A DNA stretch of 64,000 nt from Ignavibacteriota bacterium (lineage in GTDB: Bacteria; Bacteroidota; Ignavibacteria; Ignavibacteriales; Melioribacteraceae), in NCBI GenBank assembly GCA_016713565.1, contig JADJOX010000007.1, positions 1,168,501 through 1,232,500 on the forward strand. Direction: 5' to 3'. Position 1 is the stretch's first letter, and each line of letters begins with the position of its first letter. Below are positions 18,127 to 27,063 of this stretch, piece after piece. The position numbers were made by a program, and so were the translations under genes. The notes beneath the pieces were generated by a model that made no database searches, was not told where the DNA came from, and saw nothing but the letters and a program-made list of their open reading frames with translations.

Positions 18127-19254
18127 TTAGCTCCTTTCGTTATTAAAATATTTAACCGGATTGGTAGATCCGTTGTAACTATAAATTTTTATTTTTTCTG
18201 ATTTTTCAGAAATGAATTTTTCTAATTTTCTTTTTACAGCATTAAGAGAATGAATTTCTGTTTCATAATGCCCGGCATCAACGAATAAAATTTTATTTTC
18301 GGCATCATGAAATGTGTGATACTTAACATCAGCGGTTACAAAAGCGTCGGCTTTATTTTGAATCGCGGAATTAAGAAGCTCTGATCCGCTTCCTCCGCAA
18401 ACAGCGACTTTATTAATTTTTTTATTTTGTTCAATATCGGAATATCTAAGACTATTGATTTTCAATTTTTTTGAGACGTGTTTTAGGAATTCGGTTTTAT
18501 TCATACCGTGTTTCAAATTTCCTATTGCGCCAAATCCGTAATTTACATTTTCATTTTTAAGACTATATATATCGTAAGCCGGCTGTTCATAAGGGTGATT
18601 ATTTTTTAACGCTGCAATCACATTTTTCAACTTCCAGGAATCTACCAATAATTCCAGCCTAACTTCATTTACATTTTCAAATTTCTGCTTTTTTCCCATA
18701 GCCGGATTTGTTTTTTCATTACCTAAAAAAGTCCCTTTTCCGTCTAATTTAAAACTGCATTTTTCATATTCGCCAATAATTCCCGCACCGGCATCAAACA
18801 AGGATTCGGATAATTTATCGATATTATCTTGCGGAACAAAAACAACAACTTTGTACTGATTTGAATTTTGATTTTCCAAAAAAACTATATTCTCTAATTC
18901 TAAAACTTTTGCGAGTTCAAAACTTACGCCGTCTTTTGTAAAATCTAAATTTGTATGAGCCGAATAAATCGTAATGTTTTTCTTAATAAGAGTTTCAATC
19001 AGTTTGGATTTTGGATCGGACGAAAAGTCTATTTTTTTTAAAGGTTTGAACAAAAAAGGATGATGGGTAAAAATTAAATTGCAATTTTTTTGAAGGGCTT
19101 GCTTTAAGGCATTTTCGGTTAATTCCAAACAAAGAAAAATATTTTTTATTTTTATTTTCTTTGAGCCAATCTGCAAACCGACATTATCTTTATCCCAAGA
19201 AATTGCCGGCGGCGCCCAATTTTCAATATGTTCAATAATGTGTTTTGTTAGCAT
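18127..19254 (-). CDS. Nif3-like dinuclear metal centre protein (YqfO type)
   Basis: About 375 aa from the ATG at 19254. Metal ligands are in FTHHPFLFKP, YSAHTNLDF and, near the end, FVDAGHYETE, typical of NIF3/YbgI hexamers. The central ~110 residues (150-260) are the PII-like insert of YqfO-type members, including HPYEQPAYDIY. The function of the family is unsettled. The frame is open five codons further upstream (ATG at 19269), but that start lies inside the terminator hairpin of the upstream ruvA transcript, so 19254 is chosen. Confidence 0.9.
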   Translation of the reverse strand: MLTKHIIEHIENWAPPAISWDKDNVGLQIGSKKIKIKNIFLCLELTENALKQALQKNCNLIFTHHPFLFKPLKKIDFSSDPKSKLIETLIKKNITIYSAHTNLDFTKDGVSFELAKVLELENIVFLENQNSNQYKVVVFVPQDNIDKLSESLFDAGAGIIGEYEKCSFKLDGKGTFLGNEKTNPAMGKKQKFENVNEVRLELLVDSWKLKNVIAALKNNHPYEQPAYDIYSLKNENVNYGFGAIGNLKHGMNKTEFLKHVSKKLKINSLRYSDIEQNKKINKVAVCGGSGSELLNSAIQNKADAFVTADVKYHTFHDAENKILFVDAGHYETEIHSLNAVKRKLEKFISEKSEKIKIYSYNGSTNPVKYFNNERS

Positions 19255-19256
19255 AC

Positions 19257-19292
19257 AAAAAAAATGCACTCCTAAAATTAGAAGTGCATTTT
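19257..19292 (-). terminator. Rho-independent terminator after ruvA
   Basis: The stem is AAAATGCACT (19261-19270) with AGTGCATTTT (19283-19292), 10 bp with a 12-nt loop. On the minus strand it is followed by a run of eight T. It would end the yebC-ruvC-ruvA transcript just 3 bases before the nif3 start codon. Confidence 0.8.
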
Positions 19293-19431
19293 AATTTTAA
19301 ATATCTTCAGAAGTTTTTATAATTAAAAATTTCTTTTTCCTAAATTTAATATAGTATTGAAGTACTCTCATAATCTAAGAAGTAAATATAATGTTTTTAA
19401 ATTTTATTAACAAACCTCGCAATTATCTATT

Positions 19432-20022
19432 TTATTTACTCAAGCCTTTTAAGGAATCTTTTATTAAGTCTTCCAATGAAATTTGCGGATTTTGCGAAAT
19501 TAAATCTCTAACAATCTTATCAGCAATTTTTTGATTATAACCTAATCCGGTTAGAGCGGCAACCGCGTCATCTTTAGTGGTAAAAGATAAACCGCCTTTC
19601 TCATATGATTGATCTGAAACTTTTTCCATTTTTTCTCTTAATTCAATCAACATTCTTTCTGCAGTTTTTCTGCCAATTCCGGGAATTGAAACCAAACGGG
19701 CTAGATTTTTTGTGAGAATCGCGCTTTTTAATTCTTCCACTGAAATTCCCGACAATATATTTTGCGCAAGTTTTGGTCCAATGCCATTCATACTTATCAA
19801 GGCTTCAAAAAGCTCTTTTTCCGAAATTGAGTAAAATCCAAACAAAGTTAGTGAATCTTCTTTTACGGATAAGTATGTATACAATGAAATTTTTCCCTCG
19901 GTTTCAGAAATTTTTTCAAATGTATTAAGTGAAATGTTTACTAAAAACCCTACGTCATTTACGTCAAGTAAAATTTGAGTCGGTTTTTTAGAAATTATTT
20001 TTCCTGTTAAATATCCAATCAT
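19432..20022 (-). CDS. ruvA: Holliday junction branch migration protein RuvA
   Basis: 196 aa. N-terminal OB domain (MIGYLTGKIISKKPT, YLSVKEDSLTLFGF), two helix-hairpin-helix motifs (LISMNGIGPKLAQNIL and LVSIPGIGRKTAERML) and a C-terminal UBA-like domain (AALTGLGYNQKIADKIV), all in the usual order and length. It binds four-way junctions and loads the RuvB motor, which is not encoded here. It follows ruvC with a 1-bp gap. Confidence 0.97.
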   Translation of the reverse strand: MIGYLTGKIISKKPTQILLDVNDVGFLVNISLNTFEKISETEGKISLYTYLSVKEDSLTLFGFYSISEKELFEALISMNGIGPKLAQNILSGISVEELKSAILTKNLARLVSIPGIGRKTAERMLIELREKMEKVSDQSYEKGGLSFTTKDDAVAALTGLGYNQKIADKIVRDLISQNPQISLEDLIKDSLKGLSK

Positions 20023-20023
20023 A

Positions 20024-20563
20024 TTAGTTATTTAGTATTCTATCCGGATTTTGTAAAATAAAATTTTTCCAACTTTTATGTTTTGAATCAAATGAACTTA
20101 TTTTAATTGAGTGACATACTGCTGCTGCCAAAGCATCGGTTTCATCAAATTTAAATTTTGTTTTATTAAAAGTAGTTAAATTTTTTATCATGTATTGTAC
20201 TTGTTCTTTAGATGCGGAACCGTTTCCCACAACGGCTTTTTTAATTTCCCTTGGAGAATACTCAACAAAAGTAATTTTATTATTGGAGGCGGCAAGCATG
20301 GCGATTCCGCGTACATAACCAATTTTTAATACAGATTGAACATTTTTGTCGTAAAAAGCGGTTTCCAAACAAAAAATATCTGGTGAAAAATCTTTAATTA
20401 GTTTGTTTAATTCTTGAAAAATGAAATTTAATTTTTGAGGTAATTCGTCTTTGGGATTTGGTTTAATGATCCCGGAGTGTAAATATTCAATTTGGTTTTT
20501 GTGTGATTTAATTATCCCGAAACCGGTTAAAATGGTTCCGGGATCAACACCTATTATTATCAT
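20024..20563 (-). CDS. ruvC: Crossover junction endodeoxyribonuclease RuvC
   Basis: 179 aa RNase H-like nuclease. Acidic residues of the active site are visible: Asp7 (GVDPGT), Glu67 (CLETAF) and Asp140/Asp143 (FDETDALAAAVCH). It cuts Holliday junctions symmetrically in concert with RuvAB. The gene lies 7 bp after yebC and 1 bp before ruvA, the common yebC-ruvC-ruvA order. Confidence 0.97.
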   Translation of the reverse strand: MIIIGVDPGTILTGFGIIKSHKNQIEYLHSGIIKPNPKDELPQKLNFIFQELNKLIKDFSPDIFCLETAFYDKNVQSVLKIGYVRGIAMLAASNNKITFVEYSPREIKKAVVGNGSASKEQVQYMIKNLTTFNKTKFKFDETDALAAAVCHSIKISSFDSKHKSWKNFILQNPDRILNN

Positions 20564-20570
20564 TATAATT

Positions 20571-21302
20571 TTACTCAGAATCTAAAAAGTCGGCATTGGT
20601 ATAAACATTTTGAACGTCATCGTTATCTTCAATCATTTCAAGTAATTTCATTAATTTTTCTGAAGTTTCGCCGCTTACGGAAACGTTGTTTTTCGGTTTC
20701 CATTGAATTGAAGCATTTTCAACTTCTAAATTGGAATCACTGATTGTTTTTCTAACTTTTTCAAAATCTTCTACCGCGGTTGTAATTTCAAAAAACTCTT
20801 CATCCAAAAGAAGATTTTCAGCTCCAGCTTCTAAAATTAATTCCATCAAATCATCTTCACTTTTTCCTTGCTGAGGTAAAGAAATTACGCCTTTTCTTTC
20901 AAACATCCACGCAACTGAATTTGATTCGCCGAGAGCACCGCCATATTTACTGAATAAATGTCTGATTTCCGCAACTGTTCTATTTTTATTATCGGTAACA
21001 CTTTCTACTAGAACAGCAACTCCGCCGGGTCCATATCCTTCATAAGTAATTTCAAGATAATTTGCGCCTTCAACTGCTCCGCTTGCTTTTTTAATCGCTC
21101 TTTCAATATTATCCATCGGCATATTTGCTGCTTTTGCATTATCAACAACCAACCTTAATCTAGGATTTCCATCGGGATCCGGACCGCCCGATCTAACCGC
21201 AACTGAAATTTCTTTTATAAGTTTTGTAAAAATTTTCCCTCTTTTTGCGTCAATTACTGCTTTTTTTCTTTTAGTGGTAGCCCATTTTGAGTGACCGGAC
21301 AT
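20571..21302 (-). CDS. yebC: YebC/PmpR family regulator or translation factor
   Basis: 243 aa. Full-length match to the family: opening MSGHSKWATTKRKKAVIDAK, then GGPDPDGNPRLR, DNIERAIKKASG, YEGYGPGGVA and the C-terminal acidic stretch. Members have been described as DNA-binding regulators and, more recently, as factors easing ribosome stalling at proline runs. It lies in the recJ-yebC-ruvC-ruvA run, 29 bp after recJ, so it is probably co-transcribed with the recombination genes. Confidence 0.96.
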   Translation of the reverse strand: MSGHSKWATTKRKKAVIDAKRGKIFTKLIKEISVAVRSGGPDPDGNPRLRLVVDNAKAANMPMDNIERAIKKASGAVEGANYLEITYEGYGPGGVAVLVESVTDNKNRTVAEIRHLFSKYGGALGESNSVAWMFERKGVISLPQQGKSEDDLMELILEAGAENLLLDEEFFEITTAVEDFEKVRKTISDSNLEVENASIQWKPKNNVSVSGETSEKLMKLLEMIEDNDDVQNVYTNADFLDSE

Positions 21303-21331
21303 CGGTAATCTCCTTATAAATATGTGTTCTG

Positions 21332-23044
21332 TTAATTCTTTAAAATTATATCTTTAACTCTAATTTGCGGATATGTTCTTCCATCGCGGACAATTTTTTC
21401 AATAGTAAAAACAATATCTACAAGATTATTATTATTATTTTCAAAATCACTTACAAATTTACCTAAATTAAATCCAATTGCATCAAAAACTTTATCTGTT
21501 CCGTTTTGACAAAATGTAGTAACAAAATGATTACTGCCAACAATTTTTGGAGCAGTAACGATTTTAACATTTTCAGAAAGGAAAACGGGTCGCATATTAC
21601 CCGGTCCAAAAGGCGCAAATTGTTCAAGAACACGAACAAATTTGGGTGTTATTTCACTTAATGAAATTTTTGCGTCAATTTTTATTTCGGGAATAATATC
21701 TTCTTCGTTTAAACTTCTGCTTAAAAAGCTGTTAAATCTAATTCTAAATTCATCAATTTTATCAATAGGAAGTTCCAATCCTGCAGCTGCTTTATGTCCG
21801 CCAAACTGAATTAAAAGGTCTTTACATTCTTCCAAAGCTTCGTAAATATCAAAACCGGTAATGCTTCTTGCCGAACCTTTTGCAACTCCATCAATTGTTG
21901 TTAGCATTATAGCGGGGCGATAAAATTTTTCAACTAATCTTGAAGCAACAATTCCAACAACGCCAGGATGCCAATTATCATGATGAAGAACAATGCCCAA
22001 ACTATTATTAAAATCTTTAATGTGGTCAATTAATTCAAGCGCGTGTGAAAAAGTAACTTCATCAATTTTTCTTCTTTCAAGATTTTCATGCTCAAGTACT
22101 TTAGCCAATCTTTCAGCATCTTCATAGTTATCGGCATTAAATAATTCAACTGCTCTGTAGGCATCTCCCAATCTGCCTACGGCATTAATTCTTGGTGCTA
22201 TTGTAAAAACAATTTGTCCCGCCGATAAATTGCCTAATTCCATTTTAGCGGTTTTAATTAAAGCTTTTATTCCAGGCCTTGGATTCTCGTTAATTTGTTC
22301 AATACCGGCTCTAACTAAAATTCTGTTTTCATCAACTAATGGAACTATGTCTGCGGCACCAGCCAAGGCAACTAAATCCAAATATTTAAAGACCATTTCC
22401 TTTTTGCCGAATCTATCAGCAACGGCACGAGCTAATTTAAAAGCAACTCCCGCCCCTGAAAGATATTTAAATGGATAATTGCAGCCTGGTTTTAAAGGAT
22501 CCAGAATAGCATATGCATTTGGTAATTGTTCCTTAGGCTGATGATGATCACAAATAATTGTATCGATTCCATAAGTATTTGCGTATGCAACTTCATCAAC
22601 AGCGGTAATTCCGCAATCAACAGTAATAATTAAATTAACATTATCATTTTTTACATTGTCAATTCCGTCCCTAGATAAACCGTAACCTTCTGTCAATCTA
22701 TTTGGAATATATACATAAACATTTGCGCCTAATTCTTTAAGAAATAAATACATCAATGAGGCAGAGCAGGTTCCGTCAACATCATAATCGCCGTAAACAC
22801 AGATCCTTTCATTATTTGTTAACGCACTTATAACTCGGTTTGCCGCTTTTTCCATATCCGACATTAAATACGGATCATGTATTGTATCAAGATCGGGCCT
22901 GAAATAAACTTTTGCTTCAAAGAAATTTGTTACGCCTCTTTGAATTAATAAGTTAGCCAATATCGTTGAAATGTTTAGGCTATCGGCCAATGCAAGTATT
23001 TTGCTTTTTTCCGGTGGGTCTTTAAGTGTCCATTTCTTTTTCAT
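21332..23044 (-). CDS. recJ: Single-stranded-DNA-specific exonuclease RecJ
   Basis: About 570 aa from the ATG at 23044 (MKKKWTLKDP). DHH phosphoesterase motifs are GDYDVDGTCSASL, TVDCGITAVDE, ICDHHQP and the DHHA1 GGHKAAAGL near residue 440, with a C-terminal OB-like domain. It degrades 5' single strands in RecF recombination and mismatch repair. The frame stays open to 23080, but those 12 extra codons overlap the 3' end of RNase P RNA, so the internal ATG is preferred. The A and T of that ATG form the foot of a hairpin. Confidence 0.95.
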   Translation of the reverse strand: MKKKWTLKDPPEKSKILALADSLNISTILANLLIQRGVTNFFEAKVYFRPDLDTIHDPYLMSDMEKAANRVISALTNNERICVYGDYDVDGTCSASLMYLFLKELGANVYVYIPNRLTEGYGLSRDGIDNVKNDNVNLIITVDCGITAVDEVAYANTYGIDTIICDHHQPKEQLPNAYAILDPLKPGCNYPFKYLSGAGVAFKLARAVADRFGKKEMVFKYLDLVALAGAADIVPLVDENRILVRAGIEQINENPRPGIKALIKTAKMELGNLSAGQIVFTIAPRINAVGRLGDAYRAVELFNADNYEDAERLAKVLEHENLERRKIDEVTFSHALELIDHIKDFNNSLGIVLHHDNWHPGVVGIVASRLVEKFYRPAIMLTTIDGVAKGSARSITGFDIYEALEECKDLLIQFGGHKAAAGLELPIDKIDEFRIRFNSFLSRSLNEEDIIPEIKIDAKISLSEITPKFVRVLEQFAPFGPGNMRPVFLSENVKIVTAPKIVGSNHFVTTFCQNGTDKVFDAIGFNLGKFVSDFENNNNNLVDIVFTIEKIVRDGRTYPQIRVKDIILKN

Positions 23045-23068
23045 TATCTTCACAATATTGAAGATAAT
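23043..23068 (-). promoter_or_regulatory. Hairpin between rnpB and the recJ start codon
   Basis: ATTATCTTC (23043-23051) and GAAGATAAT (23060-23068) form a perfect 9-bp inverted repeat with an 8-nt loop. Read on the minus strand, the 3' arm holds the only purine-rich ribosome-site candidate (GAAG) and the first two bases of the recJ ATG. No T-run follows, so it does not look like a terminator. It starts where the P1 helix of RNase P RNA ends. Confidence 0.5.
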
Positions 23069-23497
23069 CTGATAATTCAAGTCTATAAGCCGAATTTTGT
23101 TTCCAAATTAATGGACGGCAATTATTTATCTAGACTTTAGATTACTCTAAAATTCAAGCGGTTTACCCGAAAGCAAAGGGAGAACACCCTTCTTACAAAT
23201 AATTTTGTAAAGCTTTCTACTTAACCTTGCACCAAGTGGGGTTTGCCATGATCCCAAATATTTGGGATTCTCATTCGAGACCCCCAATATTGCTATTGGA
23301 GCGGTAGGCTCTTACCCTGCCATTTCACCCTTATTCTGCCAAAGCGGAACGGTATCTTTTCTGTGGTACTTTCCGTAACTAAATATTTGCATAATTAGTC
23401 CCCGGGCGTTACCCGGCACTCTGTTCTCGGTGTTCGGACTTTCCTCTATTCTCGCTTACAAAGCTCGAACAGCAATTGCCCAACATGAATCATCAGA
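23068..23497 (-). ncRNA. rnpB: RNase P RNA (type A)
   Basis: About 430 nt on the minus strand, recognised from universal blocks: GAGGAAAGTCCGAACA (23431-23446, P4 5' side), GGTAACGCCCGGGG, AAGGGTGAAATGGCAGGGTAAGAG, and the 3' block ATTCGGCTTATAGACTTG (23080-23098). The ends are set by a 12-bp P1 helix, TCTGATGATTCA (5') with TGAATTATCAGA (3'), holding one G-U pair. It is the catalytic subunit that matures tRNA 5' ends. A possible -10 box (TATAAA, 23514-23519) lies just upstream. recJ follows within 25 bp. Confidence 0.96.
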
Positions 23498-23626
23498 ATC
23501 TCTTCTTTTTTATTTTATAAATTATTTTTCTAAAACTAAGTGAATATAATAAAAAAGATATTGTCTTTCATTATAAAAATATTATTGTAACATATTTTAT
23601 TATAATTATTTAGCGAAATGTGCATA

Positions 23627-23652
23627 AAAAAGCCCGATTTCAAATCGGGCTC
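23627..23652 (-). terminator. Terminator of the nitrite reductase operon
   Basis: AGCCCGATTT (23631-23640) and AAATCGGGCT (23642-23651) form a strong GC-rich hairpin. On the minus strand, downstream of nrfA, it is followed by TTTTTT. Confidence 0.9.
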
Positions 23653-23671
23653 CATAAATTTATTTGAAATC

Positions 23672-25159
23672 TTAATTTTTTAATAAATTACCTTGCCTAA
23701 CTTTTGCCTCTTTATCCCATTCAACAGCGGTTGTTTTTAAAAATTCTTCCTTATCTTTTCTTAAAGCTTCCATATCCAGATCAATAACTTTCTGCGCTTT
23801 TTCTTTTGTTGAAATATCAGGTAGTTCAATTGGATATTTAACACCCAATTTAACTAGAATTATTGCAAGTTCTTTTCTAGCGTCTTTTGCTTTTTCAATT
23901 GATGTACCCAAAACTCTCATTGCTTCAACAGGAGAATGAAAACCTAATCCATTTGCGGCGGCTACCCAATCCCATCTCCATTGTGCATGGCGAATTAACT
24001 TTAAAGCCGGTTTCATTTCTTCTTCTTTTGCACCGTTATCCCATGCTGCTTTTGCTTCTAAATGTGCCGCGGCCAAATTTCTTTCCGCAATTCTTCTTAA
24101 TTCTTCAATTTTATCCTGTCTTTCATAAACATCCCGCAAAAGCGTTTCTGTTTCTTCACGGTGACAAACTTGGCAAGAGTTTGCTATATTTGCCAAAGGA
24201 CTTTGTGCATGATGATCAGTAAACTTAACTCCCCCTTCACTTTTATACGGCATATGACAATCGGCGCAAGAGACCCCTCTTTTGGCATGAATCCCGGTTT
24301 TAAACAATTCATAATCAGGGTGTTGCGCTTTTAACATTGGCGCTTTACTGAGTTTATGCGTCCAATCAACAAATTCAATTTCATCATAATATTTTTCCAT
24401 GTCATCAGCTGAAAATCCTTTATCCCATGGAAATGTTAGATAGTTTGTTTCTTTTTTGAAATAGTATTCAACATGGCATTGTGCGCAGACAAGCGATCTC
24501 ATTTCCTGCCTGCTGAAATCCTTCATTTTTTTCCCTTGTCTTTCAAATGCTTCAACCAATGCGGGTCTTGAAATTTTTAGCGCCATTGTTTTATTATCAT
24601 GACAATCCATACAGCCAATTGAATTAACAATTTCAGCTCCTTTTTCTTTCCATGTGCCTTTATAAAATTCGGCAATACCGATTTTTTCCATAACTCTCGG
24701 AACATCCGGACTTTTACACGTCCAACATGTTGAGGGCATCGGATCAGTATTTGCTCCGCCAGTTCTTAGAGTATTTCTAATATCTGTAACCGCATAAGCA
24801 TGGCCTCTGCCTTGATTATAGTCTTTTGAAAAACCGTATCCCGCCCACATAATAACCAATTCAGGATATTGCTGTAAATAGTCTCTTTTAACAGATCCGC
24901 CATGTTTACTTGCAAATCCTGTTTCTAAAGTTTTTCTATATGTTTCATATTCTCTTGGAAAACTCTCTCCCCAAACTTCATTTCTTGATTCTCCATCAGG
25001 TATTGGTTTTACCATTTGTAATGTATAATATGCTTCGTTCTTTCTTTCAAATATTGACGTAGCAAAAAATGCAATTATTAAAACTATAATCACTGTTACT
25101 AAAAAAAGTATCCAACCAAATTTTGGTTTTTCATTTACTTTGTCGCTTATTGGTTTCAT
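23672..25159 (-). CDS. nrfA: Pentahaem cytochrome c nitrite reductase, ammonia-forming
   Basis: 495 aa with an N-terminal membrane/export helix (15-35). Five haem sites: the diagnostic CWTCK (145-149) with lysine-ligated catalytic haem, then CMDCH (183-187), CAQCH (225-229), CADCH (298-302) and CQVCH (329-333). The CWTCK motif separates NrfA from other multihaem cytochromes. It reduces nitrite to ammonium with six electrons in the periplasm. It follows nrfH by 19 bp and ends in a strong terminator. Confidence 0.97.
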   Translation of the reverse strand: MKPISDKVNEKPKFGWILFLVTVIIVLIIAFFATSIFERKNEAYYTLQMVKPIPDGESRNEVWGESFPREYETYRKTLETGFASKHGGSVKRDYLQQYPELVIMWAGYGFSKDYNQGRGHAYAVTDIRNTLRTGGANTDPMPSTCWTCKSPDVPRVMEKIGIAEFYKGTWKEKGAEIVNSIGCMDCHDNKTMALKISRPALVEAFERQGKKMKDFSRQEMRSLVCAQCHVEYYFKKETNYLTFPWDKGFSADDMEKYYDEIEFVDWTHKLSKAPMLKAQHPDYELFKTGIHAKRGVSCADCHMPYKSEGGVKFTDHHAQSPLANIANSCQVCHREETETLLRDVYERQDKIEELRRIAERNLAAAHLEAKAAWDNGAKEEEMKPALKLIRHAQWRWDWVAAANGLGFHSPVEAMRVLGTSIEKAKDARKELAIILVKLGVKYPIELPDISTKEKAQKVIDLDMEALRKDKEEFLKTTAVEWDKEAKVRQGNLLKN

Positions 25160-25178
25160 ATTTAACCTTTTATTTAGT

Positions 25179-25775
25179 TTATTTCTTATTCATGTTTTTA
25201 AATATCCATTCGGAAACAACAGGTTTGTATTCCGGTTTAATTATATTTTGCGCTGATGCCAAACTGTGAACTCTTCCGTGCGGAGTTTCTCTATGGCAAT
25301 CCCAACATACGCCGTCAATTCCATCATAAATGCTTTGCGCGTTAATTGATCTTAAAGAAATAGGATGCAGATAATTTGAATGACACCTGATACAGTTTTC
25401 CTGCACAACAGCTCTGCCGGCATTTTTTATTCTTATTACCTGCGGCTCAAGTCGAAATGTAAACATAGAAGCATGCCTTAATCCGTCACTAGCTTTAAAT
25501 AAATATTTTCTAATTATGTTATCCTGAGGCACATGACAATCGTTGCAGCCGGCAACTCGTCCATGACTTCCCCTTTCCCAGCTTGCATATTCCGGATACA
25601 TAACATGACAATTAACGCATGTTTCCGGTTTGTCTGATAAATATGAAACCGCGTTTGATATATTGAGTACGTATATTATCAATCCTACAAATATTCCCAT
25701 TAAAATTGCAACAGGGAGTTTCCAGCTAGGTGGAGGAATGATATACTGAATAATTTTATTTATTTTATCAGTCAT
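25179..25775 (-). CDS. nrfH: Tetrahaem quinol dehydrogenase NrfH (NapC/NirT family)
   Basis: 198 aa. One N-terminal membrane helix (~18-41) then four haem motifs: CVNCH (53-57), CNDCH (77-81), CIRCH (128-132) and CWDCH (157-161). It takes electrons from menaquinol and passes them to NrfA, with which it forms a membrane complex. A strong AGGAGGT ribosome site precedes the ATG. It lies directly upstream of nrfA. Confidence 0.95.
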   Translation of the reverse strand: MTDKINKIIQYIIPPPSWKLPVAILMGIFVGLIIYVLNISNAVSYLSDKPETCVNCHVMYPEYASWERGSHGRVAGCNDCHVPQDNIIRKYLFKASDGLRHASMFTFRLEPQVIRIKNAGRAVVQENCIRCHSNYLHPISLRSINAQSIYDGIDGVCWDCHRETPHGRVHSLASAQNIIKPEYKPVVSEWIFKNMNKK

Positions 25776-25785
25776 TTTAAACCTC

Positions 25786-26988
25786 CTAAAGATTTACAAT
25801 AGCCATTAGGTATGTCCAAGTTGAAATATCTTTTCCTTTCACTTGTTTGAAGATATCGCCTGGAAAAAAGAGAGAAAAACCACCGGTAAAGTTTACTGCT
25901 GAATTATAATTATAAGAAATTGTAAAATCAATTTCTGATCCAAAATTTTTAAGCTTTGAGTTATTGGATAATTTATATTCTGCGGCGGAATTAAATATAT
26001 GCAATGCCAAATTTGTTTTAAGTTTTTCAATAGGAGAAATTTCTCCTTTAAGATGAAAATCGACTAAACCCAAGCCCATTGTGTTAGAAGGTATGTTTAC
26101 AAAATAATCCATGAATCCGTAATATTTATGGTTTGTCGCATACAAAGTATTAAACACTTTTGTCGTATTAATATCATTCCCATCATCACCGCTTAGAAAA
26201 TCAATTCCTCCTCCAATTGACGGTTTCAGTTGACTTTCTATTTTGTAATTTAAGTTTAAAGCTAACATATAAGCGGAAATTTCAATTTCATTGGAAAGAG
26301 ATCCAAATTGATACGCCGCTTCAACTTCGTGTGAGAAATTATTAATATTTCCATTTATATAAGCTCCGAATGTTGTTCTGTTACCGTCTTCTTTCATAAC
26401 ATTTTCATTAATTAAAAACGGCTGAATTTTATAGTTCTCTACAATTTTCAAATCTGCATAAAAACCAATTAAATTATTATCTAATGAATCTGCCGGATTG
26501 AATTTTTCATTCAATTTTGCAGTGAATAAATCAATGTCTACTTTTTCAGAACTGAATTGAACTAAACCGCCGTCAAAACTTCTGCCGATATTGCTCCAGT
26601 CGACTGCACCTATTAAACGCTGTGGTCCGTATGATAATTCCATTCTTCCAATTTTAAGATTTATAGGAAGAGAGAATATTTTATTTAATGTAAAATATGC
26701 TTGATGTAAATCGATATTATCAATTGGATCAAGCGTGCTCGGTTCGGTTCCAAAAATTCTGGAATCTTGAATTTGAACAAATCCGGAAAGATTTTCTATA
26801 GGAGATATTTTAATTCCCAAGCGTGTTCTTAATTCCGTAAAATTACTTGAAGGAATTTTACCGTTAAAATTTTTATTATCCATTTGAAATCTTGGTCTAA
26901 TTTGTCCCGTAATTTCATAATTGGATTGTGCTAAAATCAACCCGTAACCTGCTAATAAAAAGGAAATTATTAAAAGTATTTTTTTCAT
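25786..26988 (-). CDS. Outer-membrane porin-like beta-barrel (alginate-export type)
   Basis: 400 aa with a signal peptide ending ILAQ. The mature protein opens with a strand typical of these barrels (YEITGQIRPRFQMD), then RTRLGIKISP, VQIQDSRIFG and LHQAYFTL, phrases shared with alginate-export/porin families, and alternating strands to the end. It stands 10 bp upstream of nrfH, so it is probably part of the nitrite operon and could admit nitrite or nitrate across the outer membrane. That role is inference from position; the barrel class is moderately sure. Confidence 0.75.
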   Translation of the reverse strand: MKKILLIISFLLAGYGLILAQSNYEITGQIRPRFQMDNKNFNGKIPSSNFTELRTRLGIKISPIENLSGFVQIQDSRIFGTEPSTLDPIDNIDLHQAYFTLNKIFSLPINLKIGRMELSYGPQRLIGAVDWSNIGRSFDGGLVQFSSEKVDIDLFTAKLNEKFNPADSLDNNLIGFYADLKIVENYKIQPFLINENVMKEDGNRTTFGAYINGNINNFSHEVEAAYQFGSLSNEIEISAYMLALNLNYKIESQLKPSIGGGIDFLSGDDGNDINTTKVFNTLYATNHKYYGFMDYFVNIPSNTMGLGLVDFHLKGEISPIEKLKTNLALHIFNSAAEYKLSNNSKLKNFGSEIDFTISYNYNSAVNFTGGFSLFFPGDIFKQVKGKDISTWTYLMAIVNL

Positions 26989-27063
26989 ATAATGAACCTC
27001 TATAATAAGAATAAAATATCTGATTAAATATTATGTGTTTTTAATGAAAATTGATTCTATTGT

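Noticed and set aside
23045..23080. Longer N-terminus of RecJ
   Set aside because: These codons overlap the 3' end of RNase P RNA and the junction hairpin, and the family begins at the internal Met.
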